This document shows positions 33,621-42,146 of a stretch of 64,000 nt of DNA, one piece after another (positions within the stretch are counted from its first letter, which is position 1; each line of letters starts with the position of its first letter). Below the pieces are notes generated by a model that worked only from the letters and a program-made list of their open reading frames with translations, did no database searches and was not told the DNA's origin. The translations under genes were made by a program, and so were the position numbers. Where the stretch lies: assembly GCF_014642855.1 (NCBI RefSeq), contig NZ_BMJB01000001.1, positions 2,914,001-2,978,000 on the forward strand, written 5' to 3'. The stretch is from Edaphobacter acidisoli (lineage in GTDB: Bacteria > Acidobacteriota > Terriglobia > Terriglobales > Acidobacteriaceae).

Positions 33621-34520
33621 ATGGCATCTCAGATTGGCTTTATCGGATTGGGCATCATGGGGCGGGGGATGGTGAAGAACCTCGTCGAGAAGGGTCATTC
33701 GGTCGCCGTCTGGAACCGGACGCATGAACGCGCCGAGGCGTTGAGCAAGGAGCTGAAGGTTGCCGTAGCGAAGTCTCCACGCGCAGTGGCCGAGGGCCGC
33801 GAGTTTGTGCTGGTATGTGTCAGCGACACCCCGGATGTGGAGCAAGTGCTCTTTGGTCCCGATGGTGTAGTGGAAGGCGTGAGCAAGGGCACAACCGTGA
33901 TTGACCTGAGCACGATCAGCCCGTCGGCCGCGCGACGTTTTGCTGCACGGCTGGCCGAGAAGGGCGTCGGCTTTCTGGACGCTCCGGTTTCGGGCGGCAG
34001 CGAGGGCGCGGCGAAGGGCACCCTGAGCATCATGGCGGGCGGACCGGAAGACGAGTTCAACCGCGCCAAGCCTGTGTTGGAGGCAATGGGCACGCGGATT
34101 ACGCATCTGGGGCCAGTCGGTTCGGGCCAGATGACGAAGCTGATGAACCAGGTGCTGGTCGTGGTGAACATGCTAGCGGTGGGCGAGGCACTGCTTCTGG
34201 GACGCGCCGCGAATCTTGACCTGCGCAAGGCAGTTGCGGCGGTCGAGGCAGGCGCTGCGGGAAGCTGGATGCTCTCGCAGCGTGGGACGCAGGCGATCGA
34301 CGGCTACTGGAAGCCTGGGTTCACCATCGATTTGCAGCAGAAAGATCTGCGGCTGGTGCTCGAGTCTGCCGAAGAGCTGGGCGTGCCCATGATGGCGACG
34401 AGCATCGTGCATCAGCTTTATAACAAGCTGCAGCGGGAGGGCAAAGGCGGGCTTGGCAACCACGCGCTGGTACAGGCGATGGAGGAGATGGCTGGCATCC
34501 GGTTGCAGAAGGAGGCGTAA
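33621..34520 (+). CDS. NAD(P)-dependent beta-hydroxyacid dehydrogenase (3-hydroxyisobutyrate dehydrogenase family)
   Basis: A 299-residue oxidoreductase with an N-terminal Rossmann fold (IGFIGLGIMGRGMVKNL), the substrate motif FLDAPVSGGSEGAAKGTLSIMAGG, and the catalytic lysine region GSGQMTKLMNQVLVVVNM. The C-terminal helical domain includes GFTIDLQQKDLRLVLESA. GarR, MmsB and GLYR-type substrates (hydroxyisobutyrate, tartronate semialdehyde, succinic semialdehyde) are all possible. AAGGAG is nine bases upstream. The next gene begins three bases after the stop, so they are co-transcribed. Confidence 0.93.
   Translation: MASQIGFIGLGIMGRGMVKNLVEKGHSVAVWNRTHERAEALSKELKVAVAKSPRAVAEGREFVLVCVSDTPDVEQVLFGPDGVVEGVSKGTTVIDLSTISPSAARRFAARLAEKGVGFLDAPVSGGSEGAAKGTLSIMAGGPEDEFNRAKPVLEAMGTRITHLGPVGSGQMTKLMNQVLVVVNMLAVGEALLLGRAANLDLRKAVAAVEAGAAGSWMLSQRGTQAIDGYWKPGFTIDLQQKDLRLVLESAEELGVPMMATSIVHQLYNKLQREGKGGLGNHALVQAMEEMAGIRLQKEA
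34509..34515 (+). promoter_or_regulatory. Ribosome binding site deciding a GTG start
   Basis: AAGGAGG lies inside the end of the dehydrogenase gene, seven bases before the GTG at 34523, and supports that GTG over the ATG at 34544. Confidence 0.8.
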
Positions 34521-34522
34521 TC

Positions 34523-35344
34523 GTGGCGCTAGGCGCAGATTCGATGAAGCAGGCTTCAATCAATGGTGTCTCACTGGCGTGGCGCGAAGCAGGCAATGGG
34601 TTGCCTGTAGTCTTCGTGCACGGGCATCCGTTCGACCACACGATGTGGGACCCGCAGGTGACCGCGCTGAGCTCGAAGTATCGCGTCATCGCGCCGGACC
34701 TGCGTGGCTACGGAGTATCCGAGGTGCCAGAGTCCGACACCGTCACATTGGAGACGATGGCCAAGGACATCCGCGCGCTGCTCGACTATCTACATATAGA
34801 CCGTGCCGTTGTCGCCGGGCTTTCCATGGGCGGTCAGGTGGCGATGGCCTTCGCTGATCTCTATCCGGAGCGGCTGGCAGGGCTTGTGTTGGCCGCGACC
34901 TTCGCCGAGGGCGAGACGCCTGAGGGCGTTGCCGTGCGGCGAGCAATGGCGGAGCGGTTCATCAACGAAGGTTCAGTACTGCCGGGCGGCGAGATGCTGC
35001 CGAGGCTGCTCGCACCTGCTTCTCTGAAGCGCGATCCGGAGCTGGCCATCAAAGTGTTCACCATGATTGCGCATGCTCCGTCAGCGGGGTCAGCTGCTGC
35101 TCTGCGAGGACGCGCACTGCGTAAGGATTATGTCGAGCCGCTCACGCATGTAACTGTTCCAACCCTCATCGCTGTTGGCACGGAGGACAAGTACGTCACG
35201 CGCGAACGGGCGGAGCGGATGCGCGCGGCAATTCGTGGGTCTCGTCTGGAGGTCTTCGAGGGTGTGGGTCACATGCCGAATCTCGAAGCGGCAGAACGAT
35301 TCAACTCTGTGCTGCTTGAGTTTCTGGCGGGAATCAAGCCGTAG
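34523..35344 (+). CDS. Alpha/beta-fold hydrolase (haloperoxidase/esterase type)
   Basis: A 273-residue hydrolase. Oxyanion region VVFVHGHPFDHTMWDPQ, nucleophile Ser in AGLSMGGQVAMA, acid Asp in VGTEDKYVTRE and His in GVGHMPNLEAAERF form a complete triad. Relatives include 3-oxoadipate enol-lactonases and non-haem haloperoxidases; the substrate is not clear. The GTG at 34523 has a strong AAGGAGG seven bases upstream. It forms an operon with the dehydrogenase just before it, hinting at a shared small-acid pathway, and is convergent with rlmH. Confidence 0.93.
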   Translation: MALGADSMKQASINGVSLAWREAGNGLPVVFVHGHPFDHTMWDPQVTALSSKYRVIAPDLRGYGVSEVPESDTVTLETMAKDIRALLDYLHIDRAVVAGLSMGGQVAMAFADLYPERLAGLVLAATFAEGETPEGVAVRRAMAERFINEGSVLPGGEMLPRLLAPASLKRDPELAIKVFTMIAHAPSAGSAAALRGRALRKDYVEPLTHVTVPTLIAVGTEDKYVTRERAERMRAAIRGSRLEVFEGVGHMPNLEAAERFNSVLLEFLAGIKP

Positions 35345-35373
35345 CGGCGGCAATATTTGCCGCGAGCGTCGCG

Positions 35374-35829
35374 TCAGTGGCCGGAGTGATAGGGGTGGCC
35401 GGCGAGGATTGTCAGGGCACGGTAGACCTGCTCGGCCAGGACGACGCGGGCAAGCTGGTGCGGCAGGGTGATGCGGCCCAGTGAAAAGAGCTTGTTCGCC
35501 CGGACACGCGCCGCATTCGACCAGCCATCCGCCGGACCGATAGCGAGCACCAGCCGTTGGGTTCCAGCATCGCGCAGCGTGCCGATCTGGGTGGCAAACT
35601 CCTCCGAGGTGTACATCTGGCCCTGGCTGTCGAGCAGGACGGCGTACGCTGGGGCGCGACCGGGTTGGCGGTCAAGCCAGGCCAGCAGGGCTGCCTCGGT
35701 GTCGAAGAGATGCGAATCGCAGGGAAGATAGCGAGCTGCGCGTTCCACGTAGTCCTCAAAGAGTCGTTCACTCGCCTCGGCCTTGGTCCGGGCGCGGCGG
35801 GGAACGACGGCGGCAAGCGAGATCTTCAT
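35374..35829 (-). CDS. rlmH: 23S rRNA pseudouridine-1915 N3-methyltransferase RlmH
   Basis: SPOUT methyltransferase that modifies pseudouridine 1915 in helix 69 of 23S rRNA. The 151 residues match the family. Visible blocks are YAVLLDSQGQMYTSEEFA, LVLAIGPADGWSNAARVRAN (SAM knot), and LFSLGRITLPHQLARVVLAEQ followed by YRALTILAGHPYHSGH. The gene is often next to rsfS or nadD in other bacteria, but here those are 4.6 and 18 kb away. Confidence 0.93.
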   Translation of the reverse strand: MKISLAAVVPRRARTKAEASERLFEDYVERAARYLPCDSHLFDTEAALLAWLDRQPGRAPAYAVLLDSQGQMYTSEEFATQIGTLRDAGTQRLVLAIGPADGWSNAARVRANKLFSLGRITLPHQLARVVLAEQVYRALTILAGHPYHSGH

Positions 35830-36368
35830 AGAGAAGGTAGAGTCCGAAGCGGCAGTTGAACCATGTTAAGGCTTTGGATGGTTATGAAGTGGGTCGGATC
35901 ATCGTTGGGTGGGCCCGTTTTCATGCTGATAGTCGGTGAGACAGGTGGGAGCGGGAGTCGATTTCGAGCCTGAGGAGGCTAAAATTCTACGGCTTTCTGG
36001 AGAATCAGTTTTTAGAACATTCCATATTCAGTTGGTGAGGTCAAAGAAGCCGACATTTTTATTTCATTTTTCATATTAATCAGAAATTCTGCAAAATTTA
36101 GAGATGATGTAAATAAATGAATTACCGCTCAGTTATGCGATTTTGGGTAATGGGTCAATCCAGAGATTTCGCTTTGGCATGTTGATTGCTTGCATAGCTC
36201 TCGCTAAGCGAACGTTGGTGTGTACACCTGTGCACAACAACTATTTTTCGATTTGTCTACAGTTGGCCACGTTGGATTTAAGTGGCGCAAGATCGCTAAA
36301 TAGGTGCATAGTGTTCAGTCGCAGAAAACGTTGGCAGTTTTGAAGTCTTGAAGTTCTAGGAGCGTCGT
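35830..36368. other. 539-base non-coding region upstream of TonB receptor 2
   Basis: Distinctly AT-rich around 36020-36130 (for example atttcatttttcatattaat). The right part has two adjacent short palindromes, GTGTACAC and TGTGCACA (36220-36238), and ends with AGGAGCG before the ATG. No gene seen. It probably holds a regulated promoter; lower GC than the surrounding DNA. Confidence 0.5.
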
Positions 36369-39300
36369 ATGAAAAGATTGTTAGGCATCGCAGTTGTGTT
36401 GCTATGCGCGGTGGGAATCGGTTTTGGGCAGGCTACGAGTGGCAACCTGAGCGGGACAGTGAAGGATACAACCGGTGCGGTCATCCCCAATGCAATCGTG
36501 ACTGCGGTCAATGAAGATACCGGCGTTGCATATACCGCGAAGACAGGCGCCGCTGGTGATGTGTCGATTCCGAATCTTCCAGCCGGCAATTATGACGTCA
36601 CTGTAACTGCGGGCGGCTTCACGAACTACACTCTTAAGGGCTTCCGCATCGACGTCAGTAAGTCATCGACATTGCCAATAGTGATGTCGGTGTCGACTGC
36701 TCAGACCGTGGAGGTTTCGGCAGTTGCACCAGTCGCTCTGGATACGACGACTACCAACCTGACCCAGACCTTCGAACCTCAGGAGCTTCAGAGCCTGCCT
36801 CTAGTCGCGAGTGGAGGCAATGGAGTGTTGAATGCGTCCTTGCTCAGCCCAGGAGTAGCTTCGGCCGGGGCTATCGGCATCGGGACAGGCCCCTCAGTAG
36901 GTGGCCAGAGGCCCAGAAATAACAACTACACGATCGAGGGCATCGACAATAACGATAAGGGAACAACGGGTCCGCTGGTCTATATTCCGACTGAGGCTGT
37001 CGGAGAGTTCACGCTCATTACAAATCAGTTCTCGCCAGAATTTGGACACTCTTCAGGCGGACAGTTCAATACGAACGTCCTAAGCGGCACGAACCAGTTC
37101 CATGGCCAGGCCTACGAGTACATGAACAACCGTAACCTGAATGCGGAGAATGTTCCTGCGACTCAACACATTCCGAATCCCCGCTATGATTACAACCGCT
37201 ATGGCGGACAGGTCGGTGGCCCAATCCTAAAAGATAGGCTCTTCTTTTTTGCCAACTACGAGCGCACCACGACAGGGCAGAGTCTGCAGCATTATCTCTG
37301 CACGCCTACTACAGCGGGCATGAGTCAAATCCAGAGCATCCCTGGCCTGAGTACAACCAACGTCTCGATCTTTGAGAAATATATGCCAGCATCGCCATCG
37401 CAGGTGACGGATGCTAATGATGTGGCTTGCTTCAATCAGGCTTCTGGGCCACAGACGATCACCATTTGGAGTGGCGTAGCCAACAGTGGAGACGGAACTG
37501 GCGTGGGGACAGGGCCGGTTACATCGCTTAATGCAGGTGCTCCTGTTTACGGTTCGGGCACACAATATGTCGTTCCTGTGGGCAATTATCTTGTGAGCGC
37601 GCCAACTTTTTCGAATTTCGATGCTCTGACCACCAGTGGCGATTGGACTATCTCGTCGAAGGACAGCCTACGCGTAAGATACCTCTTCAATACAGAGGGA
37701 ACTCAGGACACAGCCGCGGAACTGCCAGCGTTCTACCAGACGTTGCCATTCCGGTATCACCTGTTTGCGCTGAGTGAGTACCACACGTTTACACCAAATC
37801 TCACAAATGAAATGAGGTTGGGCTATAACCGCTACTACACCATCTATCCGGCTGGGAATTACCAATATCCAGGCTTAGATGCGTTCCCGAATCTTTATCT
37901 TTACGACCTTGGTGGGATCGATGTTGGTCCCGACGATAATGCTCCCCAGAGCACTGTTCAGAACCTGTATCAGTTCACGGATAACATTAGCTGGCTCAAG
38001 GGCAAGCACCAGTTCAAGTTCGGGTTTGATGGCCGCAAATTCATCGCGCCGCAGACTTTTACGCAGCGTGTGCGCGGCGACTATGAATGGTATTACCTGA
38101 CGGAATATCTGCACGATCTTGCTCCCACCGCATTTGGCGAGCGCTCGACAGGGAACTTTGTCTACTATGGCGACCAGACAGCTCTGTACGGCTATTTCAA
38201 CGATACCTGGCGTGTTCTTCCAACCGTTACCTTGAACTACGGTGTGCGATATGAGTTCACTTCGGTTCCGGTGGGAGAGCGTGAGCAGCAGTTGAATATG
38301 GCTGCTAGTGTTCCTGGCCTGATTACATTTTCCTCTCCGCAGCCGCAGTATAAAAACTTCGATCCGCGCGTGGGTATTGACTGGGCGCCAGATGACAAGA
38401 CGTCAGTGCGTGTAGGCTTCGGCATGGCTCAGGACGTCCTCTTCGACAACCTTGGCCTGCTCTCGTTTCCGCCACAGTATTCCTCAACGAATGATGTAGG
38501 GGCTGGCGCGAATCCAACTGCCGGCGACCCCAACTTCCTTGCCAAGGGAGGCCTGCCTCCAGGAACCGGAACGCTTGCCACCTTCCCGACGATTGCAGAT
38601 CAGCAAGCGGCAACTTCGGCATACATGCCGAATCAGGTTCTGCCTTATTCAGAGACCTGGACCGTCGGTGTTCAGCGCGTCTTTGCGACCAACTACACTG
38701 CGGAAGTCCGGTACGTTGGAACTCGTGGCATTCACCTGCCCACGCAGGATCAAATTAATGTTCAGCCAGCGGTGACTGCGGCTAACCAACTATTTACCTC
38801 CTTCGATGGCGCAGGCATCTCTCAGGCAACTGATCAGGATGGAAACCCGTATTTCACAACGACAACGGCTGCCAATGCGAACACATTGGCCAATCTAAGT
38901 GCGCTCTCGTATATTGTTCCTGCATACGCTAAGAACAATTTCACGAGTAAGATCACCTCATATCAACCGTACTCCTCGTCCAACTACAACGGGCTGCAAA
39001 CAAGTTTGACGCGGCGTTTCCAGCATGGTCTCGGAGTCAATGCTTCGTACACCTGGAGCAAGACGATGGACGATGCCACGGCTGAGGTATTTGCGACGGT
39101 GCTGACACCGCGCCGTCCGCAGAACTCGCAGGATGTTGCTGCTGACTATAGCCGCTCGGCTCTCGACCGCACGAACCGCGTGACGCTGGCTGTGGTCTAC
39201 GACCTTCCATATTTCAAAAACTCAAACTGGTTCATGAAGAACCTGGTCGGCAATTGGAACATCTCACCGATCTATATTTATGAATCGCCAGAATATGCAA

Positions 39301-39818
39301 CGACGTTGTCAGGCGTGAACTCTAACATGAATGGCGATTCCAGCGCGATCGACCGGCCGCTTGTAAACTCTACCGGTCAACGTGGAGTCGGCACCGGCGT
39401 TTCTCCGGTGTACAGCAGCACTCTTGTCGGTAACTGTGGTGGAGTAGACACCTGCGCTGGCAATCTAGTCGGCTATGTTGCAACCAACCCGAATGCTTAC
39501 TACGTTCAGGCTGGCATCGGCACACTACCTGATGCAGCGCGCAATACTCTTGCGACCCGTCCAATCGACGATATCGACATCTCGGCGAAGAAGCGGATTA
39601 ACTTCACAGAAAGACTTGCATTTGAATTTGGAGCGCAGGCCTACAATGTGCTCAATCACCCGCAGTACACACCCGGCACGATCGACAACATTAACACGAC
39701 CCAGTTTACGTCTTCCACGCAGATGCAGGTCGTTTCAAACCCGGCCTTCAACCATCCAGAGTTGTTGTTCAGCAGCAACGGACGGACTCTTCAACTATAT
39801 GGGAGCTTTAGCTTCTAG
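36369..39818 (+). CDS. Oar-type TonB-dependent receptor with carboxypeptidase-regulatory-like N-domain (copy 2)
   Basis: A 1149-residue outer-membrane receptor. Signal peptide at 1-20 (LLGIAVVLLCAVGIGFGQ), regulatory-like domain at about 22-110 (LSGTVKDTTGAVIPNAIVTA, GDVSIPNLPAGNYDVTVTAG), plug (ELQSLPLVASGGNGVLNA, EFGHSSGGQFNTNVLSGTNQ), then barrel ending LYGSFSF with a terminal Phe. Codon use looks less GC-biased than that of the neighbours, and the upstream region is AT-rich. No SusD gene nearby. AGGAGCG precedes the ATG and a strong terminator follows. Confidence 0.93.
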   Translation: MKRLLGIAVVLLCAVGIGFGQATSGNLSGTVKDTTGAVIPNAIVTAVNEDTGVAYTAKTGAAGDVSIPNLPAGNYDVTVTAGGFTNYTLKGFRIDVSKSSTLPIVMSVSTAQTVEVSAVAPVALDTTTTNLTQTFEPQELQSLPLVASGGNGVLNASLLSPGVASAGAIGIGTGPSVGGQRPRNNNYTIEGIDNNDKGTTGPLVYIPTEAVGEFTLITNQFSPEFGHSSGGQFNTNVLSGTNQFHGQAYEYMNNRNLNAENVPATQHIPNPRYDYNRYGGQVGGPILKDRLFFFANYERTTTGQSLQHYLCTPTTAGMSQIQSIPGLSTTNVSIFEKYMPASPSQVTDANDVACFNQASGPQTITIWSGVANSGDGTGVGTGPVTSLNAGAPVYGSGTQYVVPVGNYLVSAPTFSNFDALTTSGDWTISSKDSLRVRYLFNTEGTQDTAAELPAFYQTLPFRYHLFALSEYHTFTPNLTNEMRLGYNRYYTIYPAGNYQYPGLDAFPNLYLYDLGGIDVGPDDNAPQSTVQNLYQFTDNISWLKGKHQFKFGFDGRKFIAPQTFTQRVRGDYEWYYLTEYLHDLAPTAFGERSTGNFVYYGDQTALYGYFNDTWRVLPTVTLNYGVRYEFTSVPVGEREQQLNMAASVPGLITFSSPQPQYKNFDPRVGIDWAPDDKTSVRVGFGMAQDVLFDNLGLLSFPPQYSSTNDVGAGANPTAGDPNFLAKGGLPPGTGTLATFPTIADQQAATSAYMPNQVLPYSETWTVGVQRVFATNYTAEVRYVGTRGIHLPTQDQINVQPAVTAANQLFTSFDGAGISQATDQDGNPYFTTTTAANANTLANLSALSYIVPAYAKNNFTSKITSYQPYSSSNYNGLQTSLTRRFQHGLGVNASYTWSKTMDDATAEVFATVLTPRRPQNSQDVAADYSRSALDRTNRVTLAVVYDLPYFKNSNWFMKNLVGNWNISPIYIYESPEYATTLSGVNSNMNGDSSAIDRPLVNSTGQRGVGTGVSPVYSSTLVGNCGGVDTCAGNLVGYVATNPNAYYVQAGIGTLPDAARNTLATRPIDDIDISAKKRINFTERLAFEFGAQAYNVLNHPQYTPGTIDNINTTQFTSSTQMQVVSNPAFNHPELLFSSNGRTLQLYGSFSF

Positions 39819-39833
39819 GTTTCGATAAGCCGA

Positions 39834-39874
39834 AAGCGGCCCGCCTGAGCATTCAAGGCGGGCCGCTTCGTTTT
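39834..39874 (+). terminator. Strong terminator shared by TonB receptor 2 and rsfS
   Basis: AAGCGGCCCGCCT pairs with AGGCGGGCCGCTT (13 bp, nine-base loop), followed by CGTTTT. The stem is symmetrical, so it could stop transcription from both sides. Confidence 0.85.
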
Positions 39875-39893
39875 GCGCGTGTAAATGCCTGCG

Positions 39894-40436
39894 CTATTTC
39901 TTTTTTTGTGCTGCTCGCTTTGCAGGTGTCTTCTTTGCAGCTTTTTTCGCGGGGGTCTTTGTAGCTGCTTTCTTTGCAGGCGGGGTCTTTTTGCTTGGCG
40001 CTGCTTTTTTAGCCGCTACTTTCTTCTTTGCCGGCTTCGCGCGGGAGGCTGCGATGCGGGACTTCAGCTCTGCGTTCAGGTCGGCGACGCTCAGCGAGGT
40101 GGCTGATTTGCGCAGGCGTTCGAGGCCGTAGAAGGCCCGCTTTTCGGGAGAGAAGATGTGGACGATGAAGTCCGCATAGTCGAGCAGGATCCATTCTGCT
40201 TGGCGACGGCCTTCAACCGAGTTCGCGTAGATGCCAAATTCTCGTTTGAGCCGCAGCTCGATCTCATCAGCGATGGCCACATTCTGGCGTTCGTTGGTGC
40301 CGTTGGTGATGAGGAAGTAGTCGGCCAGGCCACTCTCTGCTGGGTCGAGCGCGAGGATACGGATGTCTTCGGCCTTCTTGTCTTCGCAGGCTGCCGCGGC
40401 TGCGAGCAGAAGTTTGCTGGTTTCAATGGACGCCAT
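39894..40436 (-). CDS. rsfS: Ribosomal silencing factor RsfS with Lys/Ala-rich histone-like tail
   Basis: A 180-residue protein. Residues 1-125 are RsfS (DUF143): DKKAEDIRILALDPAESGLA, DYFLITNGTNERQNVAIADE and GRRQAEWILLDYADFIVHIF are the family blocks. RsfS binds L14 on the 50S subunit and blocks joining with 30S under starvation. Residues 131-180 are an unusual tail of AKK, PAKK and TPAKK motifs, with 19 Lys in 50 residues, like histone H1 or nucleoid proteins. Typical RsfS proteins are about 105-130 residues. The ATG at 40436 has AAGGAG six bases upstream. Confidence 0.93.
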   Translation of the reverse strand: MASIETSKLLLAAAAACEDKKAEDIRILALDPAESGLADYFLITNGTNERQNVAIADEIELRLKREFGIYANSVEGRRQAEWILLDYADFIVHIFSPEKRAFYGLERLRKSATSLSVADLNAELKSRIAASRAKPAKKKVAAKKAAPSKKTPPAKKAATKTPAKKAAKKTPAKRAAQKKK

Positions 40437-40532
40437 GTTGCTCCTTCCAATCCATGGTAGCGGTTTGCCCGCTTCGATTGGAGAAAATGTCGAGCGAAAC
40501 ACCAAGTCAAAGTGCACCTCTCGGGTCAGGCA

Positions 40533-42146
40533 CTACTTGGCAGAGGAATTCAGTGCTGAAGAGGGACTATCGTGCCACTGCGCAGCCCATTTGGAGAGCT
40601 CTTCCGGAGAATGAATCTCACCAGCAATGAGGGCGTCGAACAAAGCGCGCGTATGAATTGCTCGATAAGCGAAATTAACGCGGTAAGGGGTGTGCTGATA
40701 AGGGAGTTTGATGATGTAACCCGGACGTGGGTCAAACTGGCCACCATCACTGGCACGCTGTTCTTCAGGGGTCCAGTTGGACAGGAGCTTCCATTGGTTG
40801 GTACGCCAGGAATGATCTCCCATGACAACTATTGTCGACGCGTCCCATGTGCCATTCTGCTCAAGAAGCGAACGGATATGAGCGAGATATCTATCCGCCA
40901 GAGCGAGATTGTCGATGTACGTGGCGCCGTGTGTGGTGAATCGGCCAATCTTGCGATCATAAATACCGCCCGGATGAGGAACCGGCATGTGCAAAAGAAC
41001 AAAGGTGGCAGACGGGTCTTCAATAAGGCGATCCGCAGCCGCGGAAACGTGCGTATAGTCCATCTGATGAAGCCTGGTGTCTTCGGCATTAAATACGGGG
41101 CTTTTAGGCCTGGCGAACATTTGCAACAGAGTTCGAGCCTTCTGAAGCAGTGTGTCCCGCGCGTTTTCGAGGATGGTATGTTGAGGGGACATCACGCTGA
41201 AGTTCGGCATATCGATGGTCCAGAAACAATGATCGAGCACACCGGGCATGATGCGGCAATAGGGGTTGTACCATCCTGCGATGGCTGTGCTGTAACCATG
41301 ATTGAGGGCGTCGGCAAAGACCGTCCGGGTCGGATCAAAGCGCACCCACGAACGAGAGTCTGGCTCATAGAGAAAGAGCGTATGTCCATCCACGGAGGAT
41401 TTGATGGTAGCGACCGGAATCCCAGTGAACAGAGACGGGAGCACTCGTTCGGTGAAATACCCCGCGGGAACGGTATCGGTGAAAACAGTAGACTGTCCGG
41501 CGAGTTGGTCAAAGGCAGGAAGCTCGAGTCCCGGATAACGCCGCTCGTAAACCTGACGATAGGAAAGCTCATCGAATAGCACCCAGATGATTCGTGGCTT
41601 TGCTTTTGCAAATAACTGGGGCTTGTGGAGCGGCAAAGCAGCATTCATCCTGCGTGCCCTCCACCCGAACCAAAGCATCTGACTCAGCGCGAGCAGGCCG
41701 ATCAGAGCTACAAAGCCAAGACATGTGCGGAAGATGCCGATGACGCGATCGAATTTCTGTAGAAACTCGTGTCTCCACTTCACCACCATGATGAGGAAGA
41801 CAACGATGGCGAGCCCGAAGAAGGTGAGAAGAAATCCGCGAGGAAGCGCTTGGCCAGACACGAGTGGCCAGCTTTTGATGAGCTGAATTGGAGCAATCGC
41901 TAGCAGCATGATCCATACTGTTGTCCTCGACCATCCCGGCCGGCGCACGAGCAGAAGAAGCAGCGTCAGTGAGATCCAAAGCGTGCAGTAAACAAGCGCT
42001 GTCGGCAGGAATATGCCAGGTGCAGATCCGCTCCAGTGATACAGGAAGAGATGGTTCGGCGAGAGCAGTTGTCCAACCAGGGTGAGCAGATACAACTGGG
42101 TCAGCCCGAGAGCCGTGATGGCTGGCTGCTTGAGAAATCTCTTCAT
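40533..42146 (-). CDS. Membrane sulfatase/phosphoethanolamine-transferase-like protein (alkaline phosphatase superfamily)
   Basis: A 537-residue protein. The N-terminal third has about five membrane helices (for example LPTALVYCTLWISLTLLLLL and TFFGLAIVVFLIMVVKW). From about residue 185 is an alkaline-phosphatase-superfamily domain: PRIIWVLFDELSYRQVYE (Asp192/Glu193), PAGYFTERVLPSLFTG (likely nucleophile region), LHMPVPHPGGIYD, and STIVVMGDHSWR (metal Asp/His). It resembles phosphoglycerol or phosphoethanolamine transferases more than soluble sulfatases. Its start follows the methyltransferase stop with no gap (TAAATG), so they are one operon. Confidence 0.85.
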   Translation of the reverse strand: MKRFLKQPAITALGLTQLYLLTLVGQLLSPNHLFLYHWSGSAPGIFLPTALVYCTLWISLTLLLLLVRRPGWSRTTVWIMLLAIAPIQLIKSWPLVSGQALPRGFLLTFFGLAIVVFLIMVVKWRHEFLQKFDRVIGIFRTCLGFVALIGLLALSQMLWFGWRARRMNAALPLHKPQLFAKAKPRIIWVLFDELSYRQVYERRYPGLELPAFDQLAGQSTVFTDTVPAGYFTERVLPSLFTGIPVATIKSSVDGHTLFLYEPDSRSWVRFDPTRTVFADALNHGYSTAIAGWYNPYCRIMPGVLDHCFWTIDMPNFSVMSPQHTILENARDTLLQKARTLLQMFARPKSPVFNAEDTRLHQMDYTHVSAAADRLIEDPSATFVLLHMPVPHPGGIYDRKIGRFTTHGATYIDNLALADRYLAHIRSLLEQNGTWDASTIVVMGDHSWRTNQWKLLSNWTPEEQRASDGGQFDPRPGYIIKLPYQHTPYRVNFAYRAIHTRALFDALIAGEIHSPEELSKWAAQWHDSPSSALNSSAK

